Below are positions 9,761 to 23,187 of a stretch of 64,000 nucleotides of DNA, piece after piece. Every line of letters begins with the position of its first letter. Within the stretch, counting starts at the first letter, position 1. The notes under the pieces are model-generated. The model saw nothing but the letters and a program-made list of their open reading frames with translations. It was not told the origin of the DNA and made no database searches. The position numbers and the translations under genes are program-made. The DNA lies in the NCBI RefSeq assembly GCF_002127535.1, contig NZ_MUBJ01000016.1, positions 1 to 64,000 of the forward strand, given 5' to 3'. Source of the stretch: Xenorhabdus vietnamensis (GTDB lineage Bacteria; Pseudomonadota; Gammaproteobacteria; Enterobacterales; Enterobacteriaceae).

Positions 9761-11962
9761 TTATTCTTCAGTATTATCTTTGTTCGGACGCTTTTTACTT
9801 GAGCTGAACATGTTAACCAAAGACTGCACTTCAGGGTTTTGCAGGAGTGAATCAAGGTCCAGCTTTTGCTCCCCGTTGATTTTTTCACCTTTGCCTGTCA
9901 GCAATTTCTGTACGGCCTCTTTTACCAGAGGACTTTTGTCTACTACACCATTGATGGCTTTGCCCACACTGAGTGCTTTGGAGAAGGTATTGAAAAAACT
10001 GCCATCACCACCCACGATATCAATGTTGGTTTTGCTGAGTGCCGCAGCCAGCACTTCTGCTTGCTCTTTGGCGATCTCTTTGTTGGCGGCGATAGAAGCC
10101 ATTGCCTGTTCGAAGTTCTTCTCAAGCTGCATACGGAACTCTTCGTGATCGCGAGCCGTATCGTTGAGATTGCCCATGGCGGTGAATTTGTCGGTCAGGC
10201 CGTCTGCTTCTGCTTTCAGGCGTTGGCGGATAACTTCAGCTTGAGCTGTCCCCAATTGGCCTTCACCACGGGCTTGTGCCACCAGTTTTTCTTCCAGCAC
10301 TTTGGCATCTGCCAGACCCAATTTTTCTTTGGCATTGGCTTGCTGTTCATCACCACGTGCCTGAGCAGCCAATTTCTCTTGCAGTACTTTCGCTTCGGCA
10401 AGGCCCTGTTTTTCAGATGCATTGGCTTGGGCTTCCATAACCCGTGCTTCCGCCAAACCTTTTTCTTGTGTACCGCGGGCTTCTGCCAGCAGTTTTTCTG
10501 CAATCACATTCGCCTGTACCAGACCTTCTTTCTCTTCGGCTTCGGCTTTAGCTTGGCGGATACGGGCTTCGGCCAGACCTAATGCGGCTTCTTCTGCCTC
10601 GATACCTTCGGCCATGCGTTTTTTCGCTTCTGACTGTTTGGAGGCTGCTTCCAGCTCAGCTTGTGCCATGGTACTGATTTCCAGTGCCTTGAATTTGGAG
10701 CTGTTTTCATCCGCTTCGGCTTGTTTCACCTGACGAACCAATTCTTGTTCTGCTTTAGCCTGAGCATCAATAATTGTGATTTGCTTCTTGCGGTCAGCTT
10801 CAGAAATCATGCGCACTTCTTTGATTCGTTCTTCTTCCTGCGCAACGGTTTTTTCTACTGCAACACGTTCGCGAATCACGTTGGAGATGTTTTTACGTTC
10901 TTCTTCCAGTGCTTTTTCTTTCTCTATGCGTTGTAGTTCTACTTCACGCTCACGAGAAACAATTTCTAATTCTTGTGCACGAATGACTTTTTCCATCTCA
11001 ATGGTGACGGCACGGGAGCGGTTTTGTTGTGCTACTTCCACTTCACGTAGGCGATTTTCTTCGCGAATTTCAATTTCCTGCTGGGTCTGGATTCGGGCCT
11101 GTTCTGCTTTCAGACGTTCTTCCTCTTGTACACGCAGAGTTTCAGCAGATTCACGGGCGCGGATACTTTCTATTTCACGCTTTTGCCGGGCTTCCGCATC
11201 CGCTTGCTGGCGCTCCAAGGCCAGACTGGCTTCACGGGTTTCGACGTTTTTCTTTTGGATAGCCAATTCTTGGTCGCGTTCTTTCTGGTTGGTTTCAATA
11301 TTGTGGATCGCGGTAATTTCGGTAATTTTACGGATACCTTCCGCATCAAAGATATTGTTTGGGTCCAGCGAGTTTTTCGGTGTTTGTTCCAGATAGTCGA
11401 TGGCGACATCTTCCAGTGCATAGCCGTTCAGATCTTTACCGATGACATCAACAATGCGATCACGGAAGTTTTGGCGATCTTCAAACAGTTTTGACAGTTC
11501 GAATTGCTTACCTACGGTTTTCAGGGCTTCTGAGAATTTGGCGCTGAACAGGGCATTGACGGCATTATGGTCAGAAGCGCGTTCTACACCGATGGATTTT
11601 GCCACTTTCAGCACGTCTTCGGTGGTTTCATTGACCCGCAGGTAGAATGCAACGGTAATATCCGCGCGCAGGTTGTCTTTACAGATCAGACCATCTTTAC
11701 CACGGCGATCGACTTCCAGTGTCAGCAAGGAGATGCGCATGAATTCCTTTTTGTAAATAACCGGATAGACCAGCGCACCAGTAAAATGTACTTTCGGCTG
11801 GGCAGACATATCGTTGACTATCAGCGCCGTCCCCTGTGGGACTTTGATATAAAACGCTTTAAAAAGCCCAAAGAAACCCAGAATGACGATAATTATCGTC
11901 GCAACGATGACCAGAAAAGGCATGAAATCTGCCAAGGCAATATCTGACATGTATTTCTCCAT
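9761..11962 (-). CDS. yqiK: Flotillin-like SPFH/band 7 protein (YqiK family)
   Basis: 733 aa. An N-terminal membrane segment (about residues 13-35) is followed by an SPFH/band 7 domain (about 36-215) and a very long charged coiled coil (about 220-620) rich in Glu, Gln, Ala and Arg. A short C-terminal tail follows. Within about residues 490-600 a repeated unit of the form LAEAKVLQEKLAAQARG occurs several times with spacing near 30 residues. Flotillins organise membrane microdomains and oligomerise through SPFH and coiled-coil regions; E. coli YqiK is the closest remembered homologue. Its partner YqiJ is encoded just upstream. The bidirectional open frames seen opposite this gene are a by-product of its repetitive Glu/Ala/Arg codons. 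Confidence 0.9.
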   Translation of the reverse strand: MEKYMSDIALADFMPFLVIVATIIIVILGFFGLFKAFYIKVPQGTALIVNDMSAQPKVHFTGALVYPVIYKKEFMRISLLTLEVDRRGKDGLICKDNLRADITVAFYLRVNETTEDVLKVAKSIGVERASDHNAVNALFSAKFSEALKTVGKQFELSKLFEDRQNFRDRIVDVIGKDLNGYALEDVAIDYLEQTPKNSLDPNNIFDAEGIRKITEITAIHNIETNQKERDQELAIQKKNVETREASLALERQQADAEARQKREIESIRARESAETLRVQEEERLKAEQARIQTQQEIEIREENRLREVEVAQQNRSRAVTIEMEKVIRAQELEIVSREREVELQRIEKEKALEEERKNISNVIRERVAVEKTVAQEEERIKEVRMISEADRKKQITIIDAQAKAEQELVRQVKQAEADENSSKFKALEISTMAQAELEAASKQSEAKKRMAEGIEAEEAALGLAEARIRQAKAEAEEKEGLVQANVIAEKLLAEARGTQEKGLAEARVMEAQANASEKQGLAEAKVLQEKLAAQARGDEQQANAKEKLGLADAKVLEEKLVAQARGEGQLGTAQAEVIRQRLKAEADGLTDKFTAMGNLNDTARDHEEFRMQLEKNFEQAMASIAANKEIAKEQAEVLAAALSKTNIDIVGGDGSFFNTFSKALSVGKAINGVVDKSPLVKEAVQKLLTGKGEKINGEQKLDLDSLLQNPEVQSLVNMFSSSKKRPNKDNTEE

Positions 11963-12102
11963 TTTATTTTGGGGCTAACGGGAAAGGCATCAGTGACCCA
12001 TAATTTAAGCAGCTATTCATCCATGACCGAAATGTTGAGTGAGACATGTCAGATAGCAAGGTTTAGATAGTGATTTAATGTTAAGTGGCGGCAAGCCAGC
12101 CG

Positions 12103-12729
12103 TTACCGCTTAAATTCGTCTTCGCTGACCACGGTGTAACTGTGGGTTTCGGTTTCGTAACTGATTAGTACAACACTGTCACCGCGGGTAATACCGTCAC
12201 TTTCTGGAGCCCGTACTTGTAAAATAAGGCTGGCTCCGTGGTTTTCCATCAGGGCTTCACCACGCTGTTCTGTGACAATGGGAGAACGAACTTCAGCAAC
12301 TTTTCCTATCAGATTATCGACGCTGTTGGAGCGGCTGAGTTTGGCCAGTTTCGGTTGTAATGGGCGCAATAACATTGCTGTCAGTAATAAGGCAATGAAA
12401 CTCACAGCAAAAAAAGTGATGGTTCCGAGCAAATAACGGAGTACATCGGTTTCAATGAAGCGAAGCATTAAATGCATGCTGAAATAACTTAAAGGCCAGC
12501 CCACCAATGTAATCAGCGTAATAATGATAGTGACAGGAATTCCTGTGAGCCCGAGTTTTGTTAACCAACCCGCCAGAGAGGATGCATCGAAACCATCTAC
12601 ATCCATATTCAGGATATCAATATCAAGTAAACCAAAAGCAGCACAGATCCAATAAAACAAAATAATGAATAATAATCCGCTGAAAATAACAACCGGAAAA
12701 GCCAAACAATTTTGTAGGAAAAGATCCAT
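12103..12729 (-). CDS. yqiJ: YqiJ-like OB-fold membrane protein (DUF1449)
   Basis: 208 aa. There are three or four hydrophobic segments in the first 130 residues (for example VVIFSGLLFIILFYWICAAF near the N-terminus and VIIITLITLVGW after it). A soluble C-terminal beta-rich part carries the NfeD/OB-fold-type pattern LIGKVAEVRSPI. YqiJ/NfeD-like proteins are regularly encoded next to flotillins and are thought to interact with them in the membrane. Here it is the first gene of the minus-strand set, 140 bp upstream of the flotillin gene. Family assignment is from the sequence pattern plus neighbourhood. Confidence 0.83.
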   Translation of the reverse strand: MDLFLQNCLAFPVVIFSGLLFIILFYWICAAFGLLDIDILNMDVDGFDASSLAGWLTKLGLTGIPVTIIITLITLVGWPLSYFSMHLMLRFIETDVLRYLLGTITFFAVSFIALLLTAMLLRPLQPKLAKLSRSNSVDNLIGKVAEVRSPIVTEQRGEALMENHGASLILQVRAPESDGITRGDSVVLISYETETHSYTVVSEDEFKR

Positions 12730-13143
12730 CAGAATGGTGTCTCAAGACGATAATACTTATTAAGTAATACTTAATTAAAACAGTTTTCAAAATAACTTAA
12801 TAGGGGAAAAGGGGGCTTTTTTGAGTCTTATCGCAATAATTAGATAAGACTGATTTATTGATGCTGCTCATAGATATTGAGTTTTCAATATATCAATGTT
12901 GGGGTTTTATTTTGGAAGGAAATGGTGATAGCTAAAATGACCGAGAAATATAAATTAATTTTCTCATCAAGTGAAAATTATTAGATGAAAAATCTAAATA
13001 CGCCATTTAAGTAAGGAATAAGAATAAAACAGTTTATTAACTATGATCTGATAAATTGTTCATAAATAGTATTATTTAATTGTAAATATTATTTATTGTT
13101 AATATTTGGCCGTTTTTTGAATATTAAATAAGGGAAAGTGTTT
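12730..13143. other. AT-rich intergenic region, divergent promoters
   Basis: 414 bp between yqiJ (minus) and the L36 gene (plus). A 9-bp inverted repeat AGTCTTATC / GATAAGACT (12824-12832 with 12843-12851) lies in the leader side of yqiJ. I looked for a zinc-dependent Zur palindrome and for an adjacent ribosomal L31 gene upstream of the L36 gene and found neither. Confidence 0.4.
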
Positions 13144-13284
13144 ATGCAGGTATTAAGTTCGCTGAAAACAGCAAAGCAACGACATTCTGATTGCAAGGTC
13201 GTTCGTCGTCGTGGTCGGTTGTATGTCATCTGTAAATCTAACCCGCGTTTTAAGGCTGTTCAGGGCAAGAAAAAGAAACGCTGA
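13144..13284 (+). CDS. ykgO: 50S ribosomal protein L36, zinc-independent type B
   Basis: 46 aa, close to E. coli YkgO, with the core [20 protein letters not shown] and the C-terminus GKKKKR. The type B paralogue lacks the complete Cys/His zinc site of RpmJ and replaces it when zinc is scarce. Start ATG 13144 follows AAGGGAAAG. In E. coli it is paired with L31 type B (ykgM) under Zur control; here it stands alone 139 bp before asd. The gene is short but the match is essentially unambiguous. Confidence 0.93.
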   Translation: MQVLSSLKTAKQRHSDCKVVRRRGRLYVICKSNPRFKAVQGKKKKR

Positions 13285-13423
13285 TTTTTCTAAATGGCAG
13301 GCGCATCCATGCAGAAATACTAGTGCTGTAGCTTATAAATATACTTGCACCTTTCGCTATATTTTGTCAGCTTTAATGGAATCAGTATGTCTGATTAACT
13401 TCTCTCAAGACAGGGTATCCATG

Positions 13424-14542
13424 ATGAAAAGTGTAGGTTTTATCGGCTGGCGTGGTATGGTCGGCTCAGTATTGATGCAGCGGATGTTGGAAGAGCGGGA
13501 TTTTGATGAGATCAATCCAGTTTTTTTCACTACTTCCCAGCATGGGCTTCCTGCCCCACAGTTTGCAATAAATAGCGCAGGCAAATCAGGTGTATTACAA
13601 GATGCTTTTGATATCGAGGCCTTGCATGCACTGGATATCATCATTAGTTGTCAGGGTGGGGATTATACCAATGAAATTTATCCCAAACTGAAGGCAACAG
13701 GCTGGCAGGGATATTGGATCGATGCCGCTTCTGCGCTGCGCATGAATGATGATGCAGTCATTATTCTTGATCCTGTTAACCATCAGCATATTCAGAATAG
13801 CCTGAATAAAGGTATCAAAACCTTTGTTGGTGGTAACTGTACTGTTAGTTTGATGTTGATGTCGTTGGGCGGATTGTTTGCCAATGATTTGATTGAATGG
13901 GCATCGGTATCGACCTATCAGGCAGCTTCTGGTGGGGGTGCTCGTCATATGCGTGAGTTGTTGGTGCAAATGGGGATGCTGCATAATCAGGTTTCTGGGG
14001 AGTTACAGAACCCTGCTTCTGCGATTTTGGATATTGAAAAGCGTGTAACGGATTTTACCCGCAGCAGTGCATTGCCGATGGATCAATTTGGTGTTCCTTT
14101 GGCGGGAAGTTTGATCCCGTGGATTGATAAGCAACTGGATAATGGGCAGAGCCGTGAGGAGTGGAAAGGTCAGGCAGAAACCAACAAGATCTTGAACACG
14201 GGCAGTAATGTTATTCCGATTGATGGCCTGTGTGTCCGTATTGGGGCATTGCGCTGCCATAGTCAGGCATTTACTCTGAAATTGAAAAAAGACATTCCGA
14301 TTCATGAAATTGAAACGTTGTTGGCTTCCCATAATGATTGGGTTCGCGTTATCCCTAATGATCGTGAATTGACGATGCGTGAGTTAACACCGGCAGCGGT
14401 TACCGGAACATTGAATACACCAGTTGGTCGCCTGCGTAAGCTGAATATGGGGCCGGAATATCTATCCGCCTTTACTGTTGGTGATCAGCTATTGTGGGGA
14501 GCGGCTGAGCCATTGCGCCGGATGTTGCGTATTTTGCTGTAG
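13424..14542 (+). CDS. asd: Aspartate-semialdehyde dehydrogenase
   Basis: 372 aa. It converts aspartyl phosphate to aspartate semialdehyde with NADPH, the branch-point step for lysine, diaminopimelate, methionine and threonine. The N-terminus [20 protein letters not shown] carries the nucleotide-binding GxxGxxG pattern. The active-site Cys is in [10 protein letters not shown], followed by [13 protein letters not shown] and the conserved [11 protein letters not shown] region. The frame is open back to 13211, but homology begins only at the tandem ATGs 13421/13424. I place the start at 13424, which matches the E. coli N-terminus. It is followed by an intrinsic terminator. Confidence 0.95.
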   Translation: MKSVGFIGWRGMVGSVLMQRMLEERDFDEINPVFFTTSQHGLPAPQFAINSAGKSGVLQDAFDIEALHALDIIISCQGGDYTNEIYPKLKATGWQGYWIDAASALRMNDDAVIILDPVNHQHIQNSLNKGIKTFVGGNCTVSLMLMSLGGLFANDLIEWASVSTYQAASGGGARHMRELLVQMGMLHNQVSGELQNPASAILDIEKRVTDFTRSSALPMDQFGVPLAGSLIPWIDKQLDNGQSREEWKGQAETNKILNTGSNVIPIDGLCVRIGALRCHSQAFTLKLKKDIPIHEIETLLASHNDWVRVIPNDRELTMRELTPAAVTGTLNTPVGRLRKLNMGPEYLSAFTVGDQLLWGAAEPLRRMLRILL

Positions 14543-14557
14543 TAAAGCATTTAATAG

Positions 14558-14598
14558 ACCGCCATTATTGAATAAATATTGGCGGTTTTCATTTTTTT
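14558..14598 (+). terminator. Intrinsic terminator of asd
   Basis: The stem ACCGCCA / TGGCGGT (14558-14564 with 14580-14586) is followed directly by a T-rich run, 16 bp after the asd stop codon. Confidence 0.8.
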
Positions 14599-15113
14599 AT
14601 ATTATTTTTTCTAATTATGGTAAGAATTAGGTGATATTGTCATTCGTGATATAAAACTGTTAGAAAGAATATTTCAAATTAATATGTGATCTGACATGAG
14701 CGTATAAAAATCTAAAATAGAAAACTTTGCAGGATTTTATCCATACAGAATGATAAAAATAATTTATTTTTTTATTATCAATATCCTTTATATTTCAAGT
14801 TTTTTTTGTTGGTTTCGCTAACTTACCCCTGTCATATCATGACCTAATGATTCTGAGGATTTGATTTCTTGCCATTGCGATGTAATTGGAAATCTATTAA
14901 GTATGTCTTATCTTGCCAAATAGTTTATTATTAGGGATGTTCACTAACATTTTTTCATAAATTTGATTTTATTTTTTGATGGATTTTAAATTTTGATATA
15001 TGATCACAAATCTTATTTTTTCAATGGGTTGATTGGGTTAAATTTAGTTCACTAGTTTAAAGTGATTAACCATTTTTATGTCACTTATTGCAATATTATC
15101 TATTGGAGAAGAT
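14599..15113. other. AT-rich intergenic region
   Basis: About 515 bp between asd and the zinc-ribbon gene, very AT-rich with long T runs. Apart from a GGAGAAGATATG start context at the right end, I see no gene, RNA or clear operator in it. Confidence 0.4.
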
Positions 15114-15821
15114 ATGCAAAGTGAGAGTCTTTTTACCGCTTGTCCATCTTGTGGGAAGTCTGTCAGTAAATCAGCTAAAGTTTGTCTGAATTGTGGACAC
15201 AAAGTGAAGAAGAATCGTTTAATTAAACTTATTATTGTTTTGGTAGTGATTTTTTTACTTTTCATTTTCATTGGAAGTAGTGGGAAAGAAATGTCATCTT
15301 CACCGGCTAAAGCTGACAGTAGTCCGAAAACAAGCAGTACTCCGAAAGCAGCAGCATTGCCAGAATTCCAAGCTCAGTTTATTCAGGTTGTTTCATCGTT
15401 TTTCGATCGGTATGTTCAGGCAAGCAATGAGTTACAGAAATCTTCACTTAGAGTTGAAAGAAAAGAACAGATTTCAAAGATCTTTCCGGGATATTCGGTA
15501 ACTTCCTGGGTTGGCAAGATAAAAGAGTTGGATACTAACAGCGATGGAAAAGCTATTTTGTCTGTTCAGATTGCGTCTAATATTACGATACAAACTTGGA
15601 ATAATGAACTCTCCGATATTGGAAATAATACATTAATTGAAAAAGGTACATCTGTTTACAAGAGCCTTTTTCCTTTAAAAGTTGGACAGAAAATTGAGTT
15701 TTCTGGATCTTTCTTTCCATCACCTGAAGATTCTTTCAAAGAAACAAGCCTGACGAGTGATGGTTCTATGAAAGAACCGGAGTTTTTGTTTAAATTTTTA
15801 TCAGTAAAACCTATTGACTAA
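15114..15821 (+). CDS. Zinc-ribbon membrane-anchored protein
   Basis: 235 aa. A CxxC-x10-CxxC zinc ribbon occupies residues 10-27 (CPSCG and CLNCG), followed by a basic patch and one transmembrane helix at about 36-53. A Ser/Pro/Lys-rich linker and a C-terminal domain without recognised motifs come next. Predicted topology is a cytoplasmic ribbon with an outside C-terminal domain. The frame opens at 15078, but the ATG at 15114 has a GGAGAAG site at proper spacing and puts the ribbon at the N-terminus. It is 9 bp before another zinc-ribbon protein, so the two likely form an operon. Function unknown. Confidence 0.75.
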   Translation: MQSESLFTACPSCGKSVSKSAKVCLNCGHKVKKNRLIKLIIVLVVIFLLFIFIGSSGKEMSSSPAKADSSPKTSSTPKAAALPEFQAQFIQVVSSFFDRYVQASNELQKSSLRVERKEQISKIFPGYSVTSWVGKIKELDTNSDGKAILSVQIASNITIQTWNNELSDIGNNTLIEKGTSVYKSLFPLKVGQKIEFSGSFFPSPEDSFKETSLTSDGSMKEPEFLFKFLSVKPID

Positions 15822-15830
15822 GGATGATAT

Positions 15831-16160
15831 ATGGCACTTATTAATTGCCCAGAATGTTCTAACAGTGTAAGCGATAACTCACTGAAATGCCCAAGTTGTG
15901 GTGTTCAATTGAGAAAACCTAAGAGAAGTTTTTTTGGGAAAATTATCAAATGGGGATTTATTCTATTTAATGTCATTATGGCCTTCTGGTTGATTGGTGG
16001 AATGAATGTTGCCTCTGAAGCTGTAAACACAGGAACAACAGCAGAACAGATAGGGGGAGCGATTGGCTCAGGTTTGGGAATAGCGATGATTCTGTCAATG
16101 TGGGTCATTGGCGATATTATTTTAGGTCTGTTTGTTCTGCTAACTCGCCCTAAATCTTAA
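15831..16160 (+). CDS. Zinc-ribbon small membrane protein
   Basis: 109 aa. The N-terminal ribbon CPEC...CPSCG (residues 6-23) is followed by two transmembrane helices (about 38-55 and 75-100) separated by a Gly/Ala-rich loop. It lies immediately downstream of a larger zinc-ribbon membrane protein and is read in the same direction. Similar small proteins are widespread hypothetical proteins in Enterobacterales. No specific function can be assigned. Confidence 0.75.
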   Translation: MALINCPECSNSVSDNSLKCPSCGVQLRKPKRSFFGKIIKWGFILFNVIMAFWLIGGMNVASEAVNTGTTAEQIGGAIGSGLGIAMILSMWVIGDIILGLFVLLTRPKS

Positions 16161-16175
16161 TATCATATTGAGTAA

Positions 16176-16207
16176 GTAACCCAGATAACAACCGTTATCT
16201 GGGTTAC
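16176..16207. terminator. Hairpin between zinc-ribbon gene and gyrB
   Basis: A perfect 14-bp inverted repeat (GTAACCCAGATAAC and its complement) has a 4-nt loop, located between two convergent stop codons. T runs are weak on both sides, but position and strength suggest a bidirectional terminator. Confidence 0.7.
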
Positions 16208-16217
16208 TGAATGAATA

Positions 16218-18650
<2,433 letters not shown>

Positions 18651-19742
18651 TTAATCCTGTGGTTGAACCTCGATTTTGCCATGTTCTACGCGAAACATCC
18701 TGCTATTTACATCAATCATGTCTGTAACTTGCCCAGGTGTGATTGCACTGACAAACACTTGGGCTTGCGTAGATTTTAGACGCTCGGCTAATAGCTGACG
18801 ACGGCCGGCATCCAGTTCTGAAGCAAAATCATCAAGCAGATACAGGCATTTTTGCCCGCTCTGTCGGGTGAAATATTCACCCTGTGCTAACCTCAACGCG
18901 CACATCAGTAACTTCAACTGACCACGGGACAGCATATCTTCTACTGGTGTACCATCTGCCCTAATCCGCAGATCGGCTTTATGCGGGCCAGAAGCCGTGT
19001 AGGTTAGCGATCTGTCGCGCTCAAATTGCCGCGCGAGCAGCTCCGCATATTCACTCTCTTTGTCCCAGCCTTGTTGAAAACTGATACTAAGGGTGAATTC
19101 AGGTAAAAATTGTTTGCAGGTTTTTTCCATATCCTCGGAAATTCCTGCAATATATTCAGCCCGCCATTGACTGATTTCGGTTGCCAGCGGAGCAAGTTCC
19201 CGATCCCAATGCTGAATTTGGTTGTAGCGGGTGACTTGTCGCAACGCCGCATTCCGCTGTTTGAGCAGCCTTTTCAGGTTGGCCCAAGCAGTAAAAAAGC
19301 GTGGTTCATTGTGAAAGCATCCCCAATCAATAAAGGCCCGACGATATTTCGGGCCACCATTTAACAAAGTGAAACCTTCTGGTGTGATGAGTTGCATGGG
19401 CAGCATTTTTGCCAATTCCGCAATTTTATGCCCATCACTGCCATCTATCCTGACTTTGCTATCGCCTTGACGGTTTTTGCTTAAGCCCACCGACAAGATA
19501 CGCTCATGGAATTGTTGATCAAGTCGCCCATGAAGAATGAACTCTTCGCAATCATGGCGAATTACTCTTCCTGCCTGAATACTGCGAAAAGCCCGACCAT
19601 GGCCTAATGTATAAATGGCTTCCAGTATACTTGTTTTGCCACTACCGTTTGGCCCAACCAGAAAATTAAAACCGGTTGCCAATGACAGATCAGCATCCGC
19701 GATATTACGGAAATCGCGGATTAACAAACGCGAGAGAATCAT
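18651..19742 (-). CDS. recF: DNA replication and repair protein RecF
   Basis: 363 aa. This SMC-like ABC ATPase loads RecA at gaps with RecO and RecR. The N-terminus [14 protein letters not shown] is typical, Walker A is GPNGSGKTS (about residues 30-38), the signature is [10 protein letters not shown], and the Walker B region is [13 protein letters not shown]. It sits in the classic order dnaN-recF-gyrB. Confidence 0.96.
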   Translation of the reverse strand: MILSRLLIRDFRNIADADLSLATGFNFLVGPNGSGKTSILEAIYTLGHGRAFRSIQAGRVIRHDCEEFILHGRLDQQFHERILSVGLSKNRQGDSKVRIDGSDGHKIAELAKMLPMQLITPEGFTLLNGGPKYRRAFIDWGCFHNEPRFFTAWANLKRLLKQRNAALRQVTRYNQIQHWDRELAPLATEISQWRAEYIAGISEDMEKTCKQFLPEFTLSISFQQGWDKESEYAELLARQFERDRSLTYTASGPHKADLRIRADGTPVEDMLSRGQLKLLMCALRLAQGEYFTRQSGQKCLYLLDDFASELDAGRRQLLAERLKSTQAQVFVSAITPGQVTDMIDVNSRMFRVEHGKIEVQPQD

Positions 19743-19775
19743 ATTTATGAGTTAATTCTGTTACAGGCGCATTCT

Positions 19776-20876
19776 TTACAGACGCATCGGCATTACGACA
19801 TAAGTCGCTGCTTGACTGGCTGAATTCTCAATTTTTACGCTGGATGTGGCATCTGTTAGCAGGAGGCTCACCTGCTCGCATTTCAATGCGTTGAGAACAT
19901 CCAATACGTAGCTGACATTGAAGCCAATTTCCATCTCAGTACCCTGATAACTGACATCAACTATCTCTTCTGCTTCTTCCTGCTCCGGATTATTGGCGGT
20001 AATTCTAAGCTGGTTCTCACTCAAATAGATGCGAACGCCACGGAATTTTTCGTTGGACAAAATTGCTGCCCGTGAAAATGCCTGCTTAAGCATGTCACAA
20101 TTAGCTTCCAACGTTTTGTCAGGATTTTTTGGCAGTACGCGGCGGTAATCAGGAAAGCGACCATCAACCAACTTCGATGTGAAGATAAAATCACCAACAT
20201 GAGCACGGATGTTGTTGCTGCCAATCTGTAATTGCAGTAGGTTGTCACCGCCATCCAGCAGACGCATTAATTCAATGACTCCTTTGCGAGGCACTATCAC
20301 TGAATGGGACGGCAGGTTTTGCCCGATGTGCATGGAACAAACCGCCAAACGGTGACCATCGGTGGCAACGGTACGCAGTTCTTCTCCCTCAGTTTCAAAC
20401 AACATACCATTCAAGTAATAGCGAACATCCTGATGCGCCATGGAAAATTGAGTAGATTCAATCAGACGTTTCAGTGTGGCCTGAGGTAAAGAGAATTCGA
20501 CTTCGCTCTGCCAGTCATCAAGATTGGGAAAATCTGAAGCGGGTAGAGTAGAGAGCGAAAAACGGCTGCGGCCAGAACGGACGAGAATGCGGTCGCCATC
20601 CAGTTCTACGCTGATTTCCGCTCCGTCAGGCAACCCGCGCCAGATATCAAAAAATTTACGCGCGGGGACAGTCGTTGCACCTTGTTCATGTGGCTGGGTA
20701 AGCGTAACCCTAGCCTTCATTTCCATTTCCAAATCGGTGCCCGTCAGCAGCAGGGAACCTGCTGTTACCTGCAATAATAAGTTGCCTAAAATGGGCAGAG
20801 TAGGGCGGCCTCCCAAGGGGCTGCTCACCTGCTGCAAAGGTTTTAATAATTGCTCACGTTCAATGATGAATTTCAT
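19776..20876 (-). CDS. dnaN: DNA polymerase III beta subunit (sliding clamp)
   Basis: 366 aa, the same length as the E. coli clamp. As a ring-shaped dimer it tethers polymerases to DNA. The N-terminus MKFIIEREQLLKPLQQVSSP and the C-terminal PMRL that contributes to the partner-binding cleft are both present. The start is 4 bp after the dnaA stop codon, so the two are cotranscribed. Confidence 0.97.
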   Translation of the reverse strand: MKFIIEREQLLKPLQQVSSPLGGRPTLPILGNLLLQVTAGSLLLTGTDLEMEMKARVTLTQPHEQGATTVPARKFFDIWRGLPDGAEISVELDGDRILVRSGRSRFSLSTLPASDFPNLDDWQSEVEFSLPQATLKRLIESTQFSMAHQDVRYYLNGMLFETEGEELRTVATDGHRLAVCSMHIGQNLPSHSVIVPRKGVIELMRLLDGGDNLLQLQIGSNNIRAHVGDFIFTSKLVDGRFPDYRRVLPKNPDKTLEANCDMLKQAFSRAAILSNEKFRGVRIYLSENQLRITANNPEQEEAEEIVDVSYQGTEMEIGFNVSYVLDVLNALKCEQVSLLLTDATSSVKIENSASQAATYVVMPMRL

Positions 20877-20880
20877 AGCG

Positions 20881-22269
20881 CTAGGAAGATAATGTTCTGA
20901 TTAAGTTAGAGAAATCTTCTTTGATGTCATGACTCTCTTCTCGCAGTTGTTCGATTTTTCGACAGGCATGAAGTACAGTTGTATGGTCACGTCCACCAAA
21001 GACATTCCCGATTTCAGGCAAGCTGTGATTCGTCAGCTCTTTTGCCAGCGCCATTGCCATTTGCCTCGGGCGGGCAACGGAGCGAGAACGGCGCTTGGAA
21101 AGTAGATCCGAAACCTTGATTTTGTAATATTCAGCCACTGTTTTCTGAATATTATCAATGGTTACCAGCTTTTCCTGTAGAGCTAATAAGTCACGTAATG
21201 CTTCGCGTACAAAATCAATAGTAATCGCACGACCGGTAAAATTGGAGTTGGCGATGACTCGATTCAAAGCGCCTTCGAGTTCACGAACGTTAGATCGCAG
21301 GCGCTTGGCAATAAAGAAAGCCACTTCCCCCGGCAATTGGATTTGATTCTCGTCAGCTTTCTTCATCAGAATGGCAACGCGAGTCTCCAGCTCCGGTGGT
21401 TCGATGGAAACGGTTAATCCCCAGCCAAAACGGGATTTTAACCGATCTTCGACACCATTGATCTCTTTCGGATAGCGGTCGGAAGTCAGAATAATCTGTT
21501 GATTACCTTCCAACAGGGCATTGAACGTATGAAAGAATTCTTCTTGGGATCGCTCTTTATTTGCAAAAAACTGAATATCATCGATCAATAGGGCATCCAC
21601 TGAACGATAATAACGTTTAAATTCTTCTATAGCATTGTTCTGTAATGCTTTTACCATGTCCTGAACGAAACGTTCAGAGTGCATGTAAACTACTTTTGCA
21701 TTGGCCTTGCGTGCCATGATGCTATTACCGACAGCATGCAAAAGGTGGGTTTTGCCCAATCCGGTTCCGCCATAGAGGAACAGGGGATTATATGCGCCCC
21801 CCGGATTATCAGCTACTTGTCTGGCAGCAGCTCTGGCGAGCTGGTTGGATTTACCTTCAACAAAGTTATCGAATGTATGCTTGGGGTTAACATTGGAACG
21901 ATAGGATAATTCTGGCTGAGCTTTTACGTTGTCCCAGCTTGGGCGAACTGAGGAACTGGATGGCACAGCAGCTACCGGCATATTGGTAATGATTTTCTGA
22001 GCTGCAGACTGGTTTGGTGAAACAGGCTTATTCCCTACTTCAAAACGCAGTAACGGTACTTCAGGACCACAGAAATCATTTAATAACAAATTGATATTAT
22101 TGATATATTTCTCCCTTACCCAATCCAGCACAAAACGGTTGGGGGCATAGAGAGCCAAAGTGTTATCATTCAGTTCTGCCTGAAGGGGTCGTATCCACAT
22201 ACTGAATTCTGTGGCAGGTAACTCATCCTGCAATCGGGCAAGACATTGCTGCCAAAGCGAAAGTGACAC
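20881..22269 (-). CDS. dnaA: Chromosomal replication initiator DnaA
   Basis: 462 aa from the GTG at 22269. Domain I begins [20 protein letters not shown]. The AAA+ domain has Walker [12 protein letters not shown] and Walker [11 protein letters not shown]. Domain IV carries the DnaA-box-binding signature [15 protein letters not shown]. The frame is open to 22482, but those 71 extra codons have no family counterpart, and E. coli DnaA also starts at GTG with the same residues. A DnaA box upstream suggests autoregulation. Confidence 0.97.
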   Translation of the reverse strand: MSLSLWQQCLARLQDELPATEFSMWIRPLQAELNDNTLALYAPNRFVLDWVREKYINNINLLLNDFCGPEVPLLRFEVGNKPVSPNQSAAQKIITNMPVAAVPSSSSVRPSWDNVKAQPELSYRSNVNPKHTFDNFVEGKSNQLARAAARQVADNPGGAYNPLFLYGGTGLGKTHLLHAVGNSIMARKANAKVVYMHSERFVQDMVKALQNNAIEEFKRYYRSVDALLIDDIQFFANKERSQEEFFHTFNALLEGNQQIILTSDRYPKEINGVEDRLKSRFGWGLTVSIEPPELETRVAILMKKADENQIQLPGEVAFFIAKRLRSNVRELEGALNRVIANSNFTGRAITIDFVREALRDLLALQEKLVTIDNIQKTVAEYYKIKVSDLLSKRRSRSVARPRQMAMALAKELTNHSLPEIGNVFGGRDHTTVLHACRKIEQLREESHDIKEDFSNLIRTLSS

Positions 22270-23169
<900 letters not shown>

Positions 23170-23187
23170 TAAAGCTAACCATACCAA

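Noticed and set aside
10422-11396. Long plus-strand ORFs opposite the flotillin gene
   Set aside because: They are antisense shadows caused by repetitive Glu/Ala/Arg codons, and have no ribosome-binding sites or domains.
13211-13423. Open N-terminal extension of the asd frame
   Set aside because: It overlaps the ykgO gene and has no counterpart in Asd; homology and tandem ATGs place the start at 13421/13424.
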